Positions 30,809 to 40,739 of a stretch of DNA of 64,000 bases are shown here, in pieces. The position numbers and the translations under genes are program-made. Position 1 is the first letter of the stretch. Every line of letters begins with the position of its first letter. The notes beneath the pieces were generated by a model. It did no database searches, was not told where the DNA came from, and saw only the letters and a program-made list of their open reading frames with translations. The DNA comes from Streptococcus equi subsp. equi. Its GTDB lineage: Bacteria > Bacillota > Bacilli > Lactobacillales > Streptococcaceae. Where the stretch lies: positions 744,001-808,000 of the forward strand of contig LR134389.1 of assembly GCA_900637675.1 (NCBI GenBank). The letters are read 5' to 3'.

Positions 30809-32371
30809 ATGTTTAAGTATTTTAATAAATATCTAGTGACACTAACGCTTGTTGCATGTGCCTTAAACAGTCTTGTCTTTCTGATTGAACCCTTGATCAC
30901 TAGTAAGATTTTTGATTTAACGTTCTTAAATAATCATCAAGACACCTTGTCCTTTTTAGGCTATGGTCTGACCTTATACGTGGTCTTATATTCTGTTATG
31001 TTCATTGCTAATCTTCTGATCAACCATATCATGACGATTGGGTGTGGTAGAATCAGGTTGCGTCTCTATCAGAATTTAATCTTAAATTATCGGGAGATGA
31101 GTCATGACAAGAAAATTTCTATGCTGACTCAAGATGTAGAATATTATCTATGGAATCACATCAGCCCTAGCATTCTTCTCGTATCACACGTGAGTAATGT
31201 CCTTTTGCTCAGTGCTTACCTGTTATCAAAAAACATGCTAATTGGTCTTATTTTTATTGCATGTGCTTTTGTATTTTTAGTGGTTCAGCATGTGATTGGT
31301 CAAAAGGCAGAGCAAAAAGGTAGTGAGCTGGCAGTAGCGAGACAAAAGCTGCTTGGCTTATTAAGTGATGTGGTTGCGGGGCATTCGACATTAATTCAAA
31401 ATCAAGCTCTTTTTGCTAGCCTCAAACAGGTAAAAAAACAGTCAGAGCATTATGAGAGCTCACGTCAAGCATTTGAGATATTTAGGTCTTTCTTTACCCT
31501 ATTGGCACATCTGATGCTGTTTATTTCTCAATTCTTGCCCATTTTTTTAGGCTTAGCCTTAACCTTATTAGGTGTTAAGCTGAGAACAACTGATCTTATT
31601 GCCATGTTTATTGCAGCAACGCGCTTAGAACAGCCACTCAAAAATATTGTTGATGATATGTTTAGGCTTAATGGTGCAAAAGCCATTGCTAAGCATTTTG
31701 AGACACTTTTAGAGCAGCCTATTCCAAAATACCAGTCGCATGCTATGACAGGTGATCCTTTTGAATGCTTAGATGGTCATCATCTGGCGAAATCATTTGC
31801 AGGTAGGACCTTATTTTCCGATCTCTCTTTTCATTTTGAGAAGGGAAAGAAATACCTGATTAAGGGATCAAGTGGATCTGGTAAATCCACACTCTTTAAG
31901 CTTATCTTACAGGAGATGAGTCCTGATGAGGGGACACTAGATATGGTATTGACTGGAGGTCAGACGACTGATAATTATCACCATCGCATAGGGCTGATTG
32001 CGCAGTCGCCTTATCTTTTTAACGATAGCATTCGGTATAATTTGACCTTGGGGGAGGCGTTTTCTGATGAGTTGCTTTTAGAAAAGCTAGAACAGGTTGG
32101 CTTGACTGATGAATTTGACGATATTTTAAACCACCAAATTGTTAATAACGGAGAAAATATCTCAGGTGGTCAAAAGACACGTCTTGAAATCGCAAGAAGC
32201 CTCATTAGACAAAAAGATGTTCTTCTAGCAGATGAAGTGACGGCTCCACTTGATGTCAAAAATGCTAAAACTATCCGACAGCTACTATTTAGTTTACCGG
32301 TAACAGTTATTGAAATTGCTCATCATATTGATGACACCTTTATCTATGACGGTGATATTGATTTATCGTAG
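30809..32371 (+). CDS. ABC exporter with fused membrane and ATPase domains
   Basis: About 520 residues. The N-terminal ABC membrane domain has about six segments, e.g. YLVTLTLVACALNSLVFLIE and LMLFISQFLPIFLGLALTLL. The ATPase domain follows: Walker A KGSSGSGKST, Q-loop LIAQSPYLFN, signature NISGGQKTRLEIA, Walker B DVLLADEVTAPLD and a switch histidine. AGGTGA lies about five bases before ATG 30809, and GTG 30800 is an alternative. It pairs with the truncated upstream half. The substrate is unknown; peptide or drug export is typical. Confidence 0.85.
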   Translation: MFKYFNKYLVTLTLVACALNSLVFLIEPLITSKIFDLTFLNNHQDTLSFLGYGLTLYVVLYSVMFIANLLINHIMTIGCGRIRLRLYQNLILNYREMSHDKKISMLTQDVEYYLWNHISPSILLVSHVSNVLLLSAYLLSKNMLIGLIFIACAFVFLVVQHVIGQKAEQKGSELAVARQKLLGLLSDVVAGHSTLIQNQALFASLKQVKKQSEHYESSRQAFEIFRSFFTLLAHLMLFISQFLPIFLGLALTLLGVKLRTTDLIAMFIAATRLEQPLKNIVDDMFRLNGAKAIAKHFETLLEQPIPKYQSHAMTGDPFECLDGHHLAKSFAGRTLFSDLSFHFEKGKKYLIKGSSGSGKSTLFKLILQEMSPDEGTLDMVLTGGQTTDNYHHRIGLIAQSPYLFNDSIRYNLTLGEAFSDELLLEKLEQVGLTDEFDDILNHQIVNNGENISGGQKTRLEIARSLIRQKDVLLADEVTAPLDVKNAKTIRQLLFSLPVTVIEIAHHIDDTFIYDGDIDLS

Positions 32372-32753
32372 AAAATATCATCACATTGCTTAGAAATAAT
32401 AATTGATGCTTATGAAATTGTCATTCACACAGTGAATGGCTTTTTCTTAGGCTAAATTTTCCATGTGGAGCTTGATCTGATAGGCTATCTGAGAAAAAAA
32501 GCTAACAACAGCCATGTTTTTTGGGGCTATGACTGTTCTAATACGAGCTGCCTCTAGCTGCTGGTATATAAGAGGTGACATGATTGTCACAATTCGTCAT
32601 CATTTTGTCGTTAAATTTTTACATAGATTTCTTATGCTAGTCATGGCAGAGCTCCTTACCCTAAAAAGAAGGGAATTTAGCTGATGGGAAATAGCAATTC
32701 TAAAGCCTTTATGATAAAATGAAAAAAGACACTATAATAGAAGAGGTAACTGT
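32372..32753 (+). other. Intergenic region before prfB
   Basis: About 380 bases. It holds the ABC exporter terminator (32422-32446) and, at 32733-32738, TATAAT as the likely prfB -10. No gene is supported in between. Confidence 0.5.
32422..32446 (+). terminator. Terminator of the ABC exporter operon
   Basis: CATTCAC, loop ACA, GTGAATG, then GC and TTTTTC. Seven-base stem, 51 bases after the stop codon. Confidence 0.8.
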
Positions 32754-33855
32754 ATGGAAGTGGCAGAAATGCGCCAGCAAATAGTAGAAAACAAAGAGAA
32801 GTTGACTAGCTTCAGGAGGTCTCTTTGACTTAGAGCGTTTGGAGGAGGATATAGCTCTCTTAGAAAATAAGATGACAGAGCCTGATTTTTGGAATGATAA
32901 TATGGCAGCTCAAAAAACCTCTCAGGAATTAAACGAGCTCAAGCTCACCTATCAAACCTTTCATGATATGCAGGAGCTATCTGATGAGACAGAGCTTTAT
33001 TTAGAAATGCTTGACGAGGACGATAGCGTCAAGGAAGAGCTAGAAGCAAGCCTGATTAAGCTCAGCCAGATGCTAGCAAGCTATGAAATGACGCTGCTTT
33101 TGTCTGAGCCCTATGATCATAGCAATGCAATCCTAGAAATTCACCCAGGTTCAGGTGGCACTGAAGCACAAGACTGGGCAGACATGCTTTTTCGCATGTA
33201 CACTCGCTTTGGAAATGCCAAGGGCTTTAAGGTAGAAACTCTGGACTATCAAGCAGGAGACGAGGCAGGAATTAAGTCTGTGACCCTTTCTATTGAAGGG
33301 CCAAATGCTTATGGCTTCTTAAAATCAGAAATGGGAGTACATCGTCTGGTGCGTATTTCTCCTTTTGACTCTGCTAAGCGTCGTCACACCTCCTTTGTTT
33401 CAGTTGAAGTCATGCCAGAGCTTGATGATACCATCGAGGTGGAGATACGTGATGATGACATTAAGATGGACACCTTCCGCTCAGGTGGTGCTGGTGGGCA
33501 AAATGTCAACAAGGTCTCAACTGGGGTACGCTTGACCCATATCCCAACAGGAATCGTAGTGGCGTCAACAGTTGACCGCACCCAATATGGCAACCGTGAT
33601 CGCGCTATGAAAATGCTTCAAGCCAAGCTTTATCAGTTAGAGCAGGAGAAAAAGGCAGAAGAGGTCAATGCCCTCAAGGGGGATAAAAAGGAGATCACCT
33701 GGGGCAGTCAGATCAGGTCCTATGTCTTTACGCCTTATACGATGGTGAAGGATCATCGTACCAATTTTGAGGTGGCTCAGGTTGATAAGGTGATGGACGG
33801 AGATATTGAGGGTTTTATTGACGCTTATCTCAAATGGCGCATGGGTGAGGATTAA
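32754..33855 (+). CDS. prfB: Peptide chain release factor 2, with programmed +1 frameshift
   Basis: Recognises UGA and UAA stops. Translation from ATG 32754 reaches an in-frame TGA at 32826 after AGG AGG TCT CTT. The AGGAGG Shine-Dalgarno-like run and CTT TGA C are the conserved RF2 autoregulatory +1 site: when RF2 is scarce the ribosome slips and continues DLERLEED. Product is about 366 residues. It contains the recognition tripeptide SPF in RISPFDSAK and the catalytic GGQ in [10 protein letters not shown]. It is followed by ftsE and ftsX, a common streptococcal arrangement. Confidence 0.96.
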
Positions 33856-33905
33856 AGTGATCCCCACTCAGATAAACACTAACAGCTTAGAGAAGGAAGA
33901 ATAAG

Positions 33906-34598
33906 ATGGCATTAATTGAAATGAAGGGTGTTTCTAAGAAATACCGTCGCTCGACAACAGCTCTGAGAGACATTAATGTCTCAGTCAATCAAGGGGAATT
34001 TGTCTATATTGTTGGTCCATCAGGAGCTGGTAAATCAACCTTTATCAAGCTTCTTTATCGCGAAGAAAAGCTAAGCTCAGGCAGCCTAAAGGTGGGTGAG
34101 TTTGACTTAACCAAGCTAAGAGGACGTGAGGTTCCAATTTTACGTCGCAGCATTGGTGTTGTTTTTCAGGATTATAAGTTGCTCCCTAAAAAAACGGTCT
34201 TTGAAAATGTTGCCTATGCTATGGAGGTTATCGGAGAGAGACGTCGCCATATCAAAAAGCGTGTTCCTGAGGTTCTAGACCTTGTCGGGTTAAAGCATAA
34301 GATGCGCTCCTTTCCCAATCAATTGTCAGGTGGTGAGCAGCAGCGTGTTGCGATTGCACGCGCTATTGTGAACAATCCCAAGCTCCTCATTGCAGATGAG
34401 CCTACAGGCAATTTGGATCCGGAAATTTCTTGGGAAATCATGCACCTGCTTGAGCGTATCAATCTACAGGGGACAACGATATTAATGGCAACGCATAACA
34501 GTCATATCGTTAATACTCTTCGCCATCGCGTGGTTGCGATTGAAAATGGGCGTATTGTCCGCGATGAGGAGAAAGGAGACTATGGTTACGATGATTAG
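33906..34598 (+). CDS. ftsE: Cell-division ABC ATPase FtsE
   Basis: 230 residues. Walker A is VGPSGAGKST, Q-loop VVFQDYKLLP, signature QLSGGEQQRVAIA, Walker B LLIADEPTGNLD, and switch histidine ATHNSHIV. With FtsX it forms the membrane complex that, in streptococci, activates the PcsB-type hydrolase at the septum. ATG 33906 follows GAAGGAAG. The ftsX start overlaps its 3' end by 17 bases. Confidence 0.96.
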   Translation: MALIEMKGVSKKYRRSTTALRDINVSVNQGEFVYIVGPSGAGKSTFIKLLYREEKLSSGSLKVGEFDLTKLRGREVPILRRSIGVVFQDYKLLPKKTVFENVAYAMEVIGERRRHIKKRVPEVLDLVGLKHKMRSFPNQLSGGEQQRVAIARAIVNNPKLLIADEPTGNLDPEISWEIMHLLERINLQGTTILMATHNSHIVNTLRHRVVAIENGRIVRDEEKGDYGYDD

Positions 34599-35520
34599 AC
34601 ATTTTTTCCGTCATATCTGGGAATCTATCAAAAATTTAAGGCGTAATCTCCTCATGACCTTTGCGTCAGTCAGTATGGTGACCGTCACCTTAACCCTGCT
34701 TGGGGTCTTTGCTGCAACCCTGCTGAACATTCAACGTGTCGCTTCTGGCGTGGAAAACAACATTCAAATCAATGCTTACTTACAGGTTGATTCGACAGAT
34801 GCTGCTAAGATGGTTCAGTCGATTAATGGAGAGCAGATAAATAACGAGAATTACCATAAGATTTATGATCAGATTGCAGGGCTAAAGGGTGTTGAGAGGA
34901 TTATTTTCTCAAGCAAGGACGAGCAGCTGCAAAAGCTACAGGATAGTCTGGGCGATGTCTGGGGCATGTATAATGAGGATAGTAATCCTCTGCAAGACAT
35001 CTATATCGTAGAGACCAAGACCCCTAAGCAGGTCAAATCAGTTACCAAGGCCATCAAAAAGATTCAAGGGATTGAAGATGCGGACTATGGTGGTATTAAT
35101 TCTGATAAGCTTTTTAAGTTTTCAAAACTGATTCAAACATGGGGGATTATCGGAACGCTGTTGCTCCTGTTTATTGCGATCTTTCTGATTTCAAATACCA
35201 TTCGCATGACCATCATGTCTCGTCAGCGCGATATTGCGATCATGCGTCTGGTTGGTGCGAAAAATTCTTATATTCGTGGCCCATTCTTTTTTGAAGGGGC
35301 TTGGGTTGGTCTGTTTGGTGCGATATTGCCATCGTTGATTATTTATTATGGCTACGAGTTTGCCTACAAGCATTTCACCCCGGAATTACAGCATAATAGC
35401 CTGTCTATGTACCCTATCAATCCATATGTTTATTATTTAATTGGCATGCTTTTTGTGATTGGTATTATCATTGGGTCACTAGGATCAGTCTTATCTATGA
35501 GACGTTACCTTAAGTTTTAA
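34582..35520 (+). CDS. ftsX: Cell-division membrane protein FtsX
   Basis: 312 residues from ATG 34582, with GAAAGGAG just upstream. It has one N-terminal membrane segment (LLMTFASVSMVTVTLTLLGV), an extracellular domain of about 120 residues, then three segments ending in GIIIGSLGSVLSMRRYLKF. The NTIRMTIMSRQRDIAIMRLV loop is the FtsX/MacB-type hallmark that contacts FtsE. Confidence 0.95.
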   Translation: MVTMIRHFFRHIWESIKNLRRNLLMTFASVSMVTVTLTLLGVFAATLLNIQRVASGVENNIQINAYLQVDSTDAAKMVQSINGEQINNENYHKIYDQIAGLKGVERIIFSSKDEQLQKLQDSLGDVWGMYNEDSNPLQDIYIVETKTPKQVKSVTKAIKKIQGIEDADYGGINSDKLFKFSKLIQTWGIIGTLLLLFIAIFLISNTIRMTIMSRQRDIAIMRLVGAKNSYIRGPFFFEGAWVGLFGAILPSLIIYYGYEFAYKHFTPELQHNSLSMYPINPYVYYLIGMLFVIGIIIGSLGSVLSMRRYLKF

Positions 35521-35525
35521 TTGAA

Positions 35526-35577
35526 AGAGCTTCTAGCCTGTGTGCCTGGACTGGTACCCTGCGGTTAGGGCTCTTTT
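35526..35577 (+). terminator. Terminator of prfB-ftsE-ftsX
   Basis: GAGC...CTAGCC pairs with GGTTAG...GCTC, followed by TTTTT, six bases after the ftsX stop. The loop is long (about 22 bases), so it may fold with an extra small hairpin. Confidence 0.65.
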
Positions 35578-35608
35578 TGCTTTTGGGGCAATGCTTGCTA
35601 GATAAGCA

Positions 35609-35657
35609 AACAATAGCTTAAGCCCATACCATTAAGTATTGGGCTTAAGCTATTGTT
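35609..35657. repeat. 18-bp perfect inverted repeat
   Basis: AACAATAGCTTAAGCCCA at 35609-35626 is matched exactly, in reverse complement, at 35640-35657, with a 13-base loop. No long U run follows on either strand. It lies between the ftsX terminator and the minus-strand remnant, whose frame stops just inside it. Confidence 0.8.
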
Positions 35658-35659
35658 AT

Positions 35660-35909
35660 AGTTGTTTAGGTAATAGAAGCAGCCGGAACTTGAGGTGTCC
35701 TATCTAGGTCTTGAGCTATAGCTTTTCTGGCTAGTTGGTGTTTCTTCACGTAACAGCGATTTGTCGAACGATAAGGTGCTCTTCTTGTGATAGCTGGCTT
35801 GTAGTGATCGACAGGTGCTAAGTCAAATTAGCCATCCTGATGGACTGGAGTCATAGCTTTTGCTGCTGCGCCTGGTTGGGCATAGACTGGGCATCTCGGT
35901 AGCTTGAGC
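35660..35909 (-). pseudogene. Possible decayed reading frame of unknown function
   Basis: On the minus strand the bases encode QPGAAAKAMTPVHQDG, one TAA, then FDLAPVDHYKPAITRRAPYR and HQLARKAIAQDLDRTPQVPA before a final stop. The long, almost open frame and protein-like composition suggest the worn 3' end of a gene. I do not recognise the family, and chance cannot be excluded. The neighbouring metal-hydrolase gene ends at 35910 on the same strand. Confidence 0.3.
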
Positions 35910-36551
35910 TTATCGCTGCCTCAGAAAGGGATTGCTATTTTTTTCATGGCTAATGGTGGTAGCTGAGCCATGCCCCGGATAAATCTGATAATGGTTAGGA
36001 AGTGTTAGCAGCTTATCACGAATGCTAGCAAGCAGCTGTTCAAGATTTCCAGTCGGCAAATCTGTTCTACCGATGCTTTCTCTAAACAGAGCATCGCCAG
36101 TAAACACCGCCTCCTCCTGCTCAAAGATAAAGGAAACGCCACCGGCAGAGTGTCCTGGTGTTGGCACTACTGAAAAGTGAAATCCAGCTAGCTGATAAGG
36201 TGTCTGATACTGAAAGAGCTTTTCTGCTGGTTTGCAGATGATATCAGGCAGATCAGCGTGACGTATCAGTCCTGACAGGTTCATTTCTGGTTTATAAAGC
36301 CAGTCCGCCTCCTCCTTGGCAACATAGACAGGAGGGTGCTGGCAGCTCTCTCTCACCAGCTCTAGGCTCATAATGTGATCATAATGCGTATGGGTCAGTA
36401 GGATAGCAGCAACAGGCTTGTTGATGGCATGGATTTGTGATAAAATAGCCTGCCCCTTGCTTCCTGGGTCAATGACTAAAATAGCCTCGTCATTGACAAG
36501 AAGGTAAGTGTTTTCACCCGCAACGGGATTCATCAGTGTCATAATAGTCAT
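35910..36551 (-). CDS. MBL-fold metal hydrolase (glyoxalase II-like)
   Basis: 213 residues. The zinc motif LLTHTHYDHI (HxHxDH variant with Tyr) and later histidines in PTPGHSAGGVSF and IYPGHGSATT complete the metallo-beta-lactamase fold set. VIDPGSKGQAIL and FTGDALFRESIGRTDLP are typical of hydroxyacylglutathione hydrolase-like proteins. In streptococci these are poorly characterised and may act on other thioesters or persulfides. Single gene, minus strand. Confidence 0.9.
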   Translation of the reverse strand: MTIMTLMNPVAGENTYLLVNDEAILVIDPGSKGQAILSQIHAINKPVAAILLTHTHYDHIMSLELVRESCQHPPVYVAKEEADWLYKPEMNLSGLIRHADLPDIICKPAEKLFQYQTPYQLAGFHFSVVPTPGHSAGGVSFIFEQEEAVFTGDALFRESIGRTDLPTGNLEQLLASIRDKLLTLPNHYQIYPGHGSATTISHEKNSNPFLRQR

Positions 36552-36887
36552 ACCCTTAGTTTACCAAAATCTGACTCAAAAGACAGCTCAAAACCACCTC
36601 TTTTGATAAAAGTGATCTGTTTAATGGTTTTGATGGCTAAGCCAAGATAGCTCCAGCTTAAAGGCTGCTTTTTTTAATTAATAGGAGCAAAAAGGAGCTG
36701 CCTCAGCGCTAACAGCTAATCAGAGTATTAGCTCTCTAGTGTCATAGCAAGGAAGTAGGCTGGGGCGATTAAAAGGCTTGATAACTAGCTTTTTATGATA
36801 CTGACTAGCCCTATTGAGCTGAGCTAAGACTGGTATTGTCAGATTTAGGCAAAGCCTGTCAGAAAACGTGCTATAATAGATAGTACT
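36552..36887 (+). other. Divergent intergenic region upstream of the dinG-type gene
   Basis: 336 bases between two divergent genes. TATAAT at 36872-36877 is only 11 bases before ATG 36888, so if it is the -10 the mRNA is leaderless or nearly so. No Shine-Dalgarno-like run precedes the ATG. I see no gene here. Confidence 0.45.
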
Positions 36888-39359
36888 ATGATCAATGAGT
36901 TTTCACAAAAATATGCTGTGATTGACCTGGAAGCCACTAGCCCAGGTCCAACAGCGTCTATTATTCAGGTTGGCATTGTGATCGTTGAAGGAAAAGAAAT
37001 CGTTGATTCGTATCAAACTGATATTAATCCTCATGAGCCCTTGTCAGACCATATCAAAGCACTCACAGGTATTACAGACCAGCAGCTAGCTCAGGCACCG
37101 GATTTTTCACAGGTAGCAAGGACCATTTTTGAGCTGATTGAGGACTGTGTTTTTGTTGCTCATAATGTCACCTTTGACGCCAATTTGTTGGCAGAAGCCT
37201 TATTTTTGGAGGGCTATGATCTCCTCACTCCTAGAGTGGATACTGTTGAGCTGGCTCAGATTTTTTACCCCAGCCTAGAAAAATACAGCCTTAGCCACCT
37301 ATCAGAGGTGCTAGACCTAAACCTATCTGATGCTCATACCGCTATTGCTGATGCTCAGGCGACTGCTAACTTATTTATCAAGCTGCTTCACAAGATAGAG
37401 AGCTTGCCAAGAGAATGCTTGGAGACTCTTTTGCTGTATGCTGATAGTCTGTTATATGAGACAGCTATGATTGTGAGACAAGCCCTTGCAGTCAGTCGGC
37501 CTTATTCTACGAGTGACTACATCAAGATTAATCAGATCTTGCTAAAAAAGCCGGATCAGCTAACAAAGCCCTATCAATTATCCCAGTCCTTTGAGATTAA
37601 TGCAGCCCTCTTAGGTCTTGAGGAGCGCCCCAAGCAGCTCAGCTTTGCAAAGATTGTTGAGGAGACTCTTTTTCAGACCGAGCCAGCCTTTATCGAGGCT
37701 CAGGCAGGCATTGGTAAAACCTATGGCTATTTACTGCCTCTCCTTGCACAGAAACATCAGACCCAAATCTTGGTTAGTGTGCCAACCAAGCTGCTACAGG
37801 ACCAAATCATGGCTAATGAGGTGAGGGCTATTCAGGAGCAGTTTCACATCGATTGCCATAGTATCAAGGGGCCTGCTAATTACATCAAGCTAGACAGCTT
37901 TCAAGAGAGCCTCAATCAGCTTGATGACAACCGCTTGGTTAATCGCTATAAAATGCAATTGCTGGTTTGGCTTTTGGAAACAAGGACTGGTGATTTAGAT
38001 GAAATCAAGCAAAAGCAACGGTTTGCAGCTTACTTTGACCAGATCAAGCATGATGGCAGTATCCAGCAGACCTCGCCCTTTTACGCTTATGATTTTTGGC
38101 AACAAAGCTATCAAAGGGCTAAGTCAGCTCGCTTGCTGATCACCAATCATGCCTATTTTTTACACCGGATTCAGGACGATAAGGCATTTGCCAAGGGTAA
38201 GATTCTAGTCTTTGATGAAGCTCAGGCCTTAATGCTGCAGCTAGAGGAGCTAGCTCATCAGCGACTAAATATAGCTGATACGCTCCAAGAGCTTCAAGAG
38301 CAGCTAGCTGTGCCAAGCAGCTTGCTTGAGCAACGCTTGCTAGAGGGCATTGCCTTTGAGCTCAATCAGTTAAGCAGTCATTATCATCAGGAGGAGGAGA
38401 AGCAGCAAGCTCAAGCCTCACAGCATTTGCTGCGGCTCCAAGAGCATGTCAAGGAGCTAGGTGCTGCAGCCTCTCAGAGCCTCAAGCAGCTGTTCAAGCA
38501 GCAGGAAATGGATTATTGGGTGAGCAGTGAGCAGCAGGCTGACAAGCGCCAAACCTTTTTAAATGGCAGCAGCAGGACGGTCCTTCAGTTTAAAGCATTG
38601 CTACCGGAGATTTTTAAGGCCTACTTTGTCTCAGCTACTCTACAGATTAGCCCTAGCATTAGCTTGGCTGATTTATTGGGCTTTGACACTTATTCTTATC
38701 ATCAGCTGGCTAAGGAGAAAAGCACTCAGCAATTGGTTGTCATTGACCAAGACATGCCCTTGATTAAGGACTTGACTGACGAGGCTTACACACAGACCAT
38801 AGCAGCAAGGCTATTAGTGCTTCATCAGCAACAGCAGGTACCTATCTTAGTGCTCTTTAATGCTAAAAAGCACATGCTCATGGTTTCTGACTATTTAGAG
38901 GCTAATCAGGTGCAGCACTTGACACAAGGCAAAAACGGTACAGCCTATCACATCAAAAAGCGCTTTGATCGTGGTGAGCAATCAATGCTGCTGGGGCTTG
39001 CAGCCTTTTGGGAGGGAGTTGACTTTGTTCATGCTGATCGCATGATAGAGGTCATTACCCGCCTGCCCTTTGATAATCCAGAAGATATTGCCACTCAAAA
39101 AATGCAGCGCTACCTACAGGCAGCAGGTAAGCAGCCCTTTAATGATTATTTTCTGCCGATGACGATCTTAAGATTAAAGCAGGCGATTGGTCGAACCCTG
39201 CGTCGAAAAGAGCAGAAATCAGCAGTTTTGATCTTAGATCGTCGCATTCTGACCATGTCCTATGGTCAGACCATTTTGCACAGCCTAGAAGAGGAATTTC
39301 TGATATCACAACAAAATTTCCAAGATAGTCTAGCAGAAATAGGCGATTTTTTGATATAA
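36888..39359 (+). CDS. dinG: DinG-type protein: 3'-5' exonuclease fused to XPD-like helicase
   Basis: 823 residues. The N-terminal DEDDh exonuclease has YAVIDLEATSPGP, FVAHNVTFDANLL and LSDAHTAIADAQATA. The helicase has Walker A EAQAGIGKTYGYLLP, the DEAH-like LVFDEAQALM, and EGVDFVHADRMIEVITRLPF with RLKQAIGRTLRR at the end. Firmicute DinG lacks the iron-sulfur cysteines of E. coli DinG, and I see no four-cysteine cluster here. It acts in DNA repair or replication-conflict processing; the role is inferred from family. The prophage begins right after its stop. Confidence 0.92.
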   Translation: MINEFSQKYAVIDLEATSPGPTASIIQVGIVIVEGKEIVDSYQTDINPHEPLSDHIKALTGITDQQLAQAPDFSQVARTIFELIEDCVFVAHNVTFDANLLAEALFLEGYDLLTPRVDTVELAQIFYPSLEKYSLSHLSEVLDLNLSDAHTAIADAQATANLFIKLLHKIESLPRECLETLLLYADSLLYETAMIVRQALAVSRPYSTSDYIKINQILLKKPDQLTKPYQLSQSFEINAALLGLEERPKQLSFAKIVEETLFQTEPAFIEAQAGIGKTYGYLLPLLAQKHQTQILVSVPTKLLQDQIMANEVRAIQEQFHIDCHSIKGPANYIKLDSFQESLNQLDDNRLVNRYKMQLLVWLLETRTGDLDEIKQKQRFAAYFDQIKHDGSIQQTSPFYAYDFWQQSYQRAKSARLLITNHAYFLHRIQDDKAFAKGKILVFDEAQALMLQLEELAHQRLNIADTLQELQEQLAVPSSLLEQRLLEGIAFELNQLSSHYHQEEEKQQAQASQHLLRLQEHVKELGAAASQSLKQLFKQQEMDYWVSSEQQADKRQTFLNGSSRTVLQFKALLPEIFKAYFVSATLQISPSISLADLLGFDTYSYHQLAKEKSTQQLVVIDQDMPLIKDLTDEAYTQTIAARLLVLHQQQQVPILVLFNAKKHMLMVSDYLEANQVQHLTQGKNGTAYHIKKRFDRGEQSMLLGLAAFWEGVDFVHADRMIEVITRLPFDNPEDIATQKMQRYLQAAGKQPFNDYFLPMTILRLKQAIGRTLRRKEQKSAVLILDRRILTMSYGQTILHSLEEEFLISQQNFQDSLAEIGDFLI

Positions 39360-39404
39360 TGAAAAATAGTAATTTTTATTTAGTTATTTTAATTTATTTA
39401 TTTT

Positions 39405-39437
39405 GCAAATGTTTATTTATAGGCATTTGCTTTTTTG
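39405..39437 (+). terminator. Terminator after the dinG-type gene
   Basis: GCAAATG at 39405-39411 pairs with CATTTGC at 39424-39430, followed by TTTTTT. The prophage attachment core should lie between the dinG-type stop and the integrase end (39360-39532). Confidence 0.75.
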
Positions 39438-39472
39438 TTTAATTGATACCAAATAATAAAAATCTATAAATT

Positions 39473-39529
39473 GTCGGGGAATATATCGGGGGATTTGTTA
39501 ATTTAAGCATTTGTATAAATTTCCCCGAC
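39473..39529. repeat. Inverted repeat at the prophage left end (possible att/integrase site or terminator)
   Basis: GTCGGGGAA at 39473-39481 is repeated inverted as TTCCCCGAC at 39521-39529, and ATCGGGGGAT lies between them. It sits directly after the integrase stop codon. It could be an integrase arm site or the integrase terminator; the right prophage end is needed to decide. Confidence 0.45.
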
Positions 39530-39532
39530 TAA

Positions 39533-40699
39533 CTAGTTTAAAGCGCTCATAAATCTATCAGTAACACTACCAGCAACCTCCTCCTTTATGTGAGTATATT
39601 TGCTAGTCATGTAACTTGTAGAATGACCTAGTGCTGCGGCCATATGTTCAATTGGGACACCTGCTATCTGCCCTTGGGTGGCGAAAAAGTGGCGCATCAT
39701 GTGTGGGGTAACATGCATACCAGATTTTTCATTGACAGTATTAAAAAGTTTATAGACTCGCCTAATAGAGATCGGCATTCCTAAAAGTTCTTTTTTCGCA
39801 TTCTTAAAGTTAGTCAAAAATAGGTAATCCTCTTTTGATAATATACGATTATACTTCTTTGCAATCCTTTTAGACTCAACAACAACATCATCAATATAAT
39901 GCGATGTTTCAAGATCAACTTCCATAAACCGCTCTGATCCTGGCGTTTTCATTCCTCCACCGTTTGGACGATGGTACGTCCTAGACTCATCTAGCAATAT
40001 TCGATATCTACCATTTTCAAGCTTTGTTAAATTGCCAATTTTTATGGCAACAACTTCGCTACTACGAGCTCCGAAGTAAGTCATACGGACAATAGTATAA
40101 TCGTATTGAATCAATGACTTCTTGGCCCATGAATCCCACTCTTTGAATTCTTCAAGCGATATTCTTTTGTTAACGGGTATAATCTCACTATCGCCAATAG
40201 TTATCCCATCAATTGGATTGTCATCTAGCATTTTATTGGTGACTGCATGATTAAGCATTGCGTTGAGTACTGAATGGATCAAGCGTAAAGTGTTCTTTGA
40301 ATAATTCTTACGCATACCATTAATATGATTTTCATACTCAATTCTAGAAATATCTTTCATTTTAGTCTTGCCTAAATATTTTTTGAAGTGAGTTTTGTAT
40401 ATAGCTTCTTTATTTGCTTCGGTATCAGGTTTCCATGATCCGGTCTTTAGGCGATTATCTACATACATATTCCAGTACTGATCAACTGTCAAATTTTTGT
40501 TATAAGCAAAATCATTGTTTTCTATTTTTTGCTCAATTTCAGTAAGTGCAGCTCTGGCTTCCTGTAGCGTTTTTAAGTTGCTTTTTGTAGCCTCTTTCTT
40601 TTTACCTTTTAAGTAATAACCCCTACGGACGTAGTAGCGTTTACCTTTCTTTGTATCGTAGGTAAAGATATTTGGGTATTTTGTTTTGTTGTATTTCAT
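39533..40699 (-). CDS. int: Phage tyrosine integrase
   Basis: 388 residues. The N-terminal arm-binding domain (KKGKRYYVRRGYYLKGKKKE) and core-binding domain (YWNMYVDNRLKTGSWKPDTE) precede the catalytic domain. Catalytic residues: Arg in FGARSSEVVAI, HxxR in VTPHMMRHFFAT, LGHS, and Tyr in TSKYTHI. It inserts and excises the prophage. It is transcribed leftward toward the dinG-type gene, placing the attachment site just beyond its 3' end. Confidence 0.95.
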   Translation of the reverse strand: MKYNKTKYPNIFTYDTKKGKRYYVRRGYYLKGKKKEATKSNLKTLQEARAALTEIEQKIENNDFAYNKNLTVDQYWNMYVDNRLKTGSWKPDTEANKEAIYKTHFKKYLGKTKMKDISRIEYENHINGMRKNYSKNTLRLIHSVLNAMLNHAVTNKMLDDNPIDGITIGDSEIIPVNKRISLEEFKEWDSWAKKSLIQYDYTIVRMTYFGARSSEVVAIKIGNLTKLENGRYRILLDESRTYHRPNGGGMKTPGSERFMEVDLETSHYIDDVVVESKRIAKKYNRILSKEDYLFLTNFKNAKKELLGMPISIRRVYKLFNTVNEKSGMHVTPHMMRHFFATQGQIAGVPIEHMAAALGHSTSYMTSKYTHIKEEVAGSVTDRFMSALN

Positions 40700-40722
40700 T
40701 TTAAAATCCTTTCATGTATTTT

Positions 40723-40739
40723 GACTTTTGGACGAGGTC
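40723..40739 (+). repeat. 17-bp direct repeat, left copy
   Basis: GACTTTTGGACGAGGTC, just upstream of the integrase start. The same 17 bases occur at 44622-44638. The ends GAC/GTC are self-complementary. Possible integrase or excisionase binding site. Confidence 0.6.
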
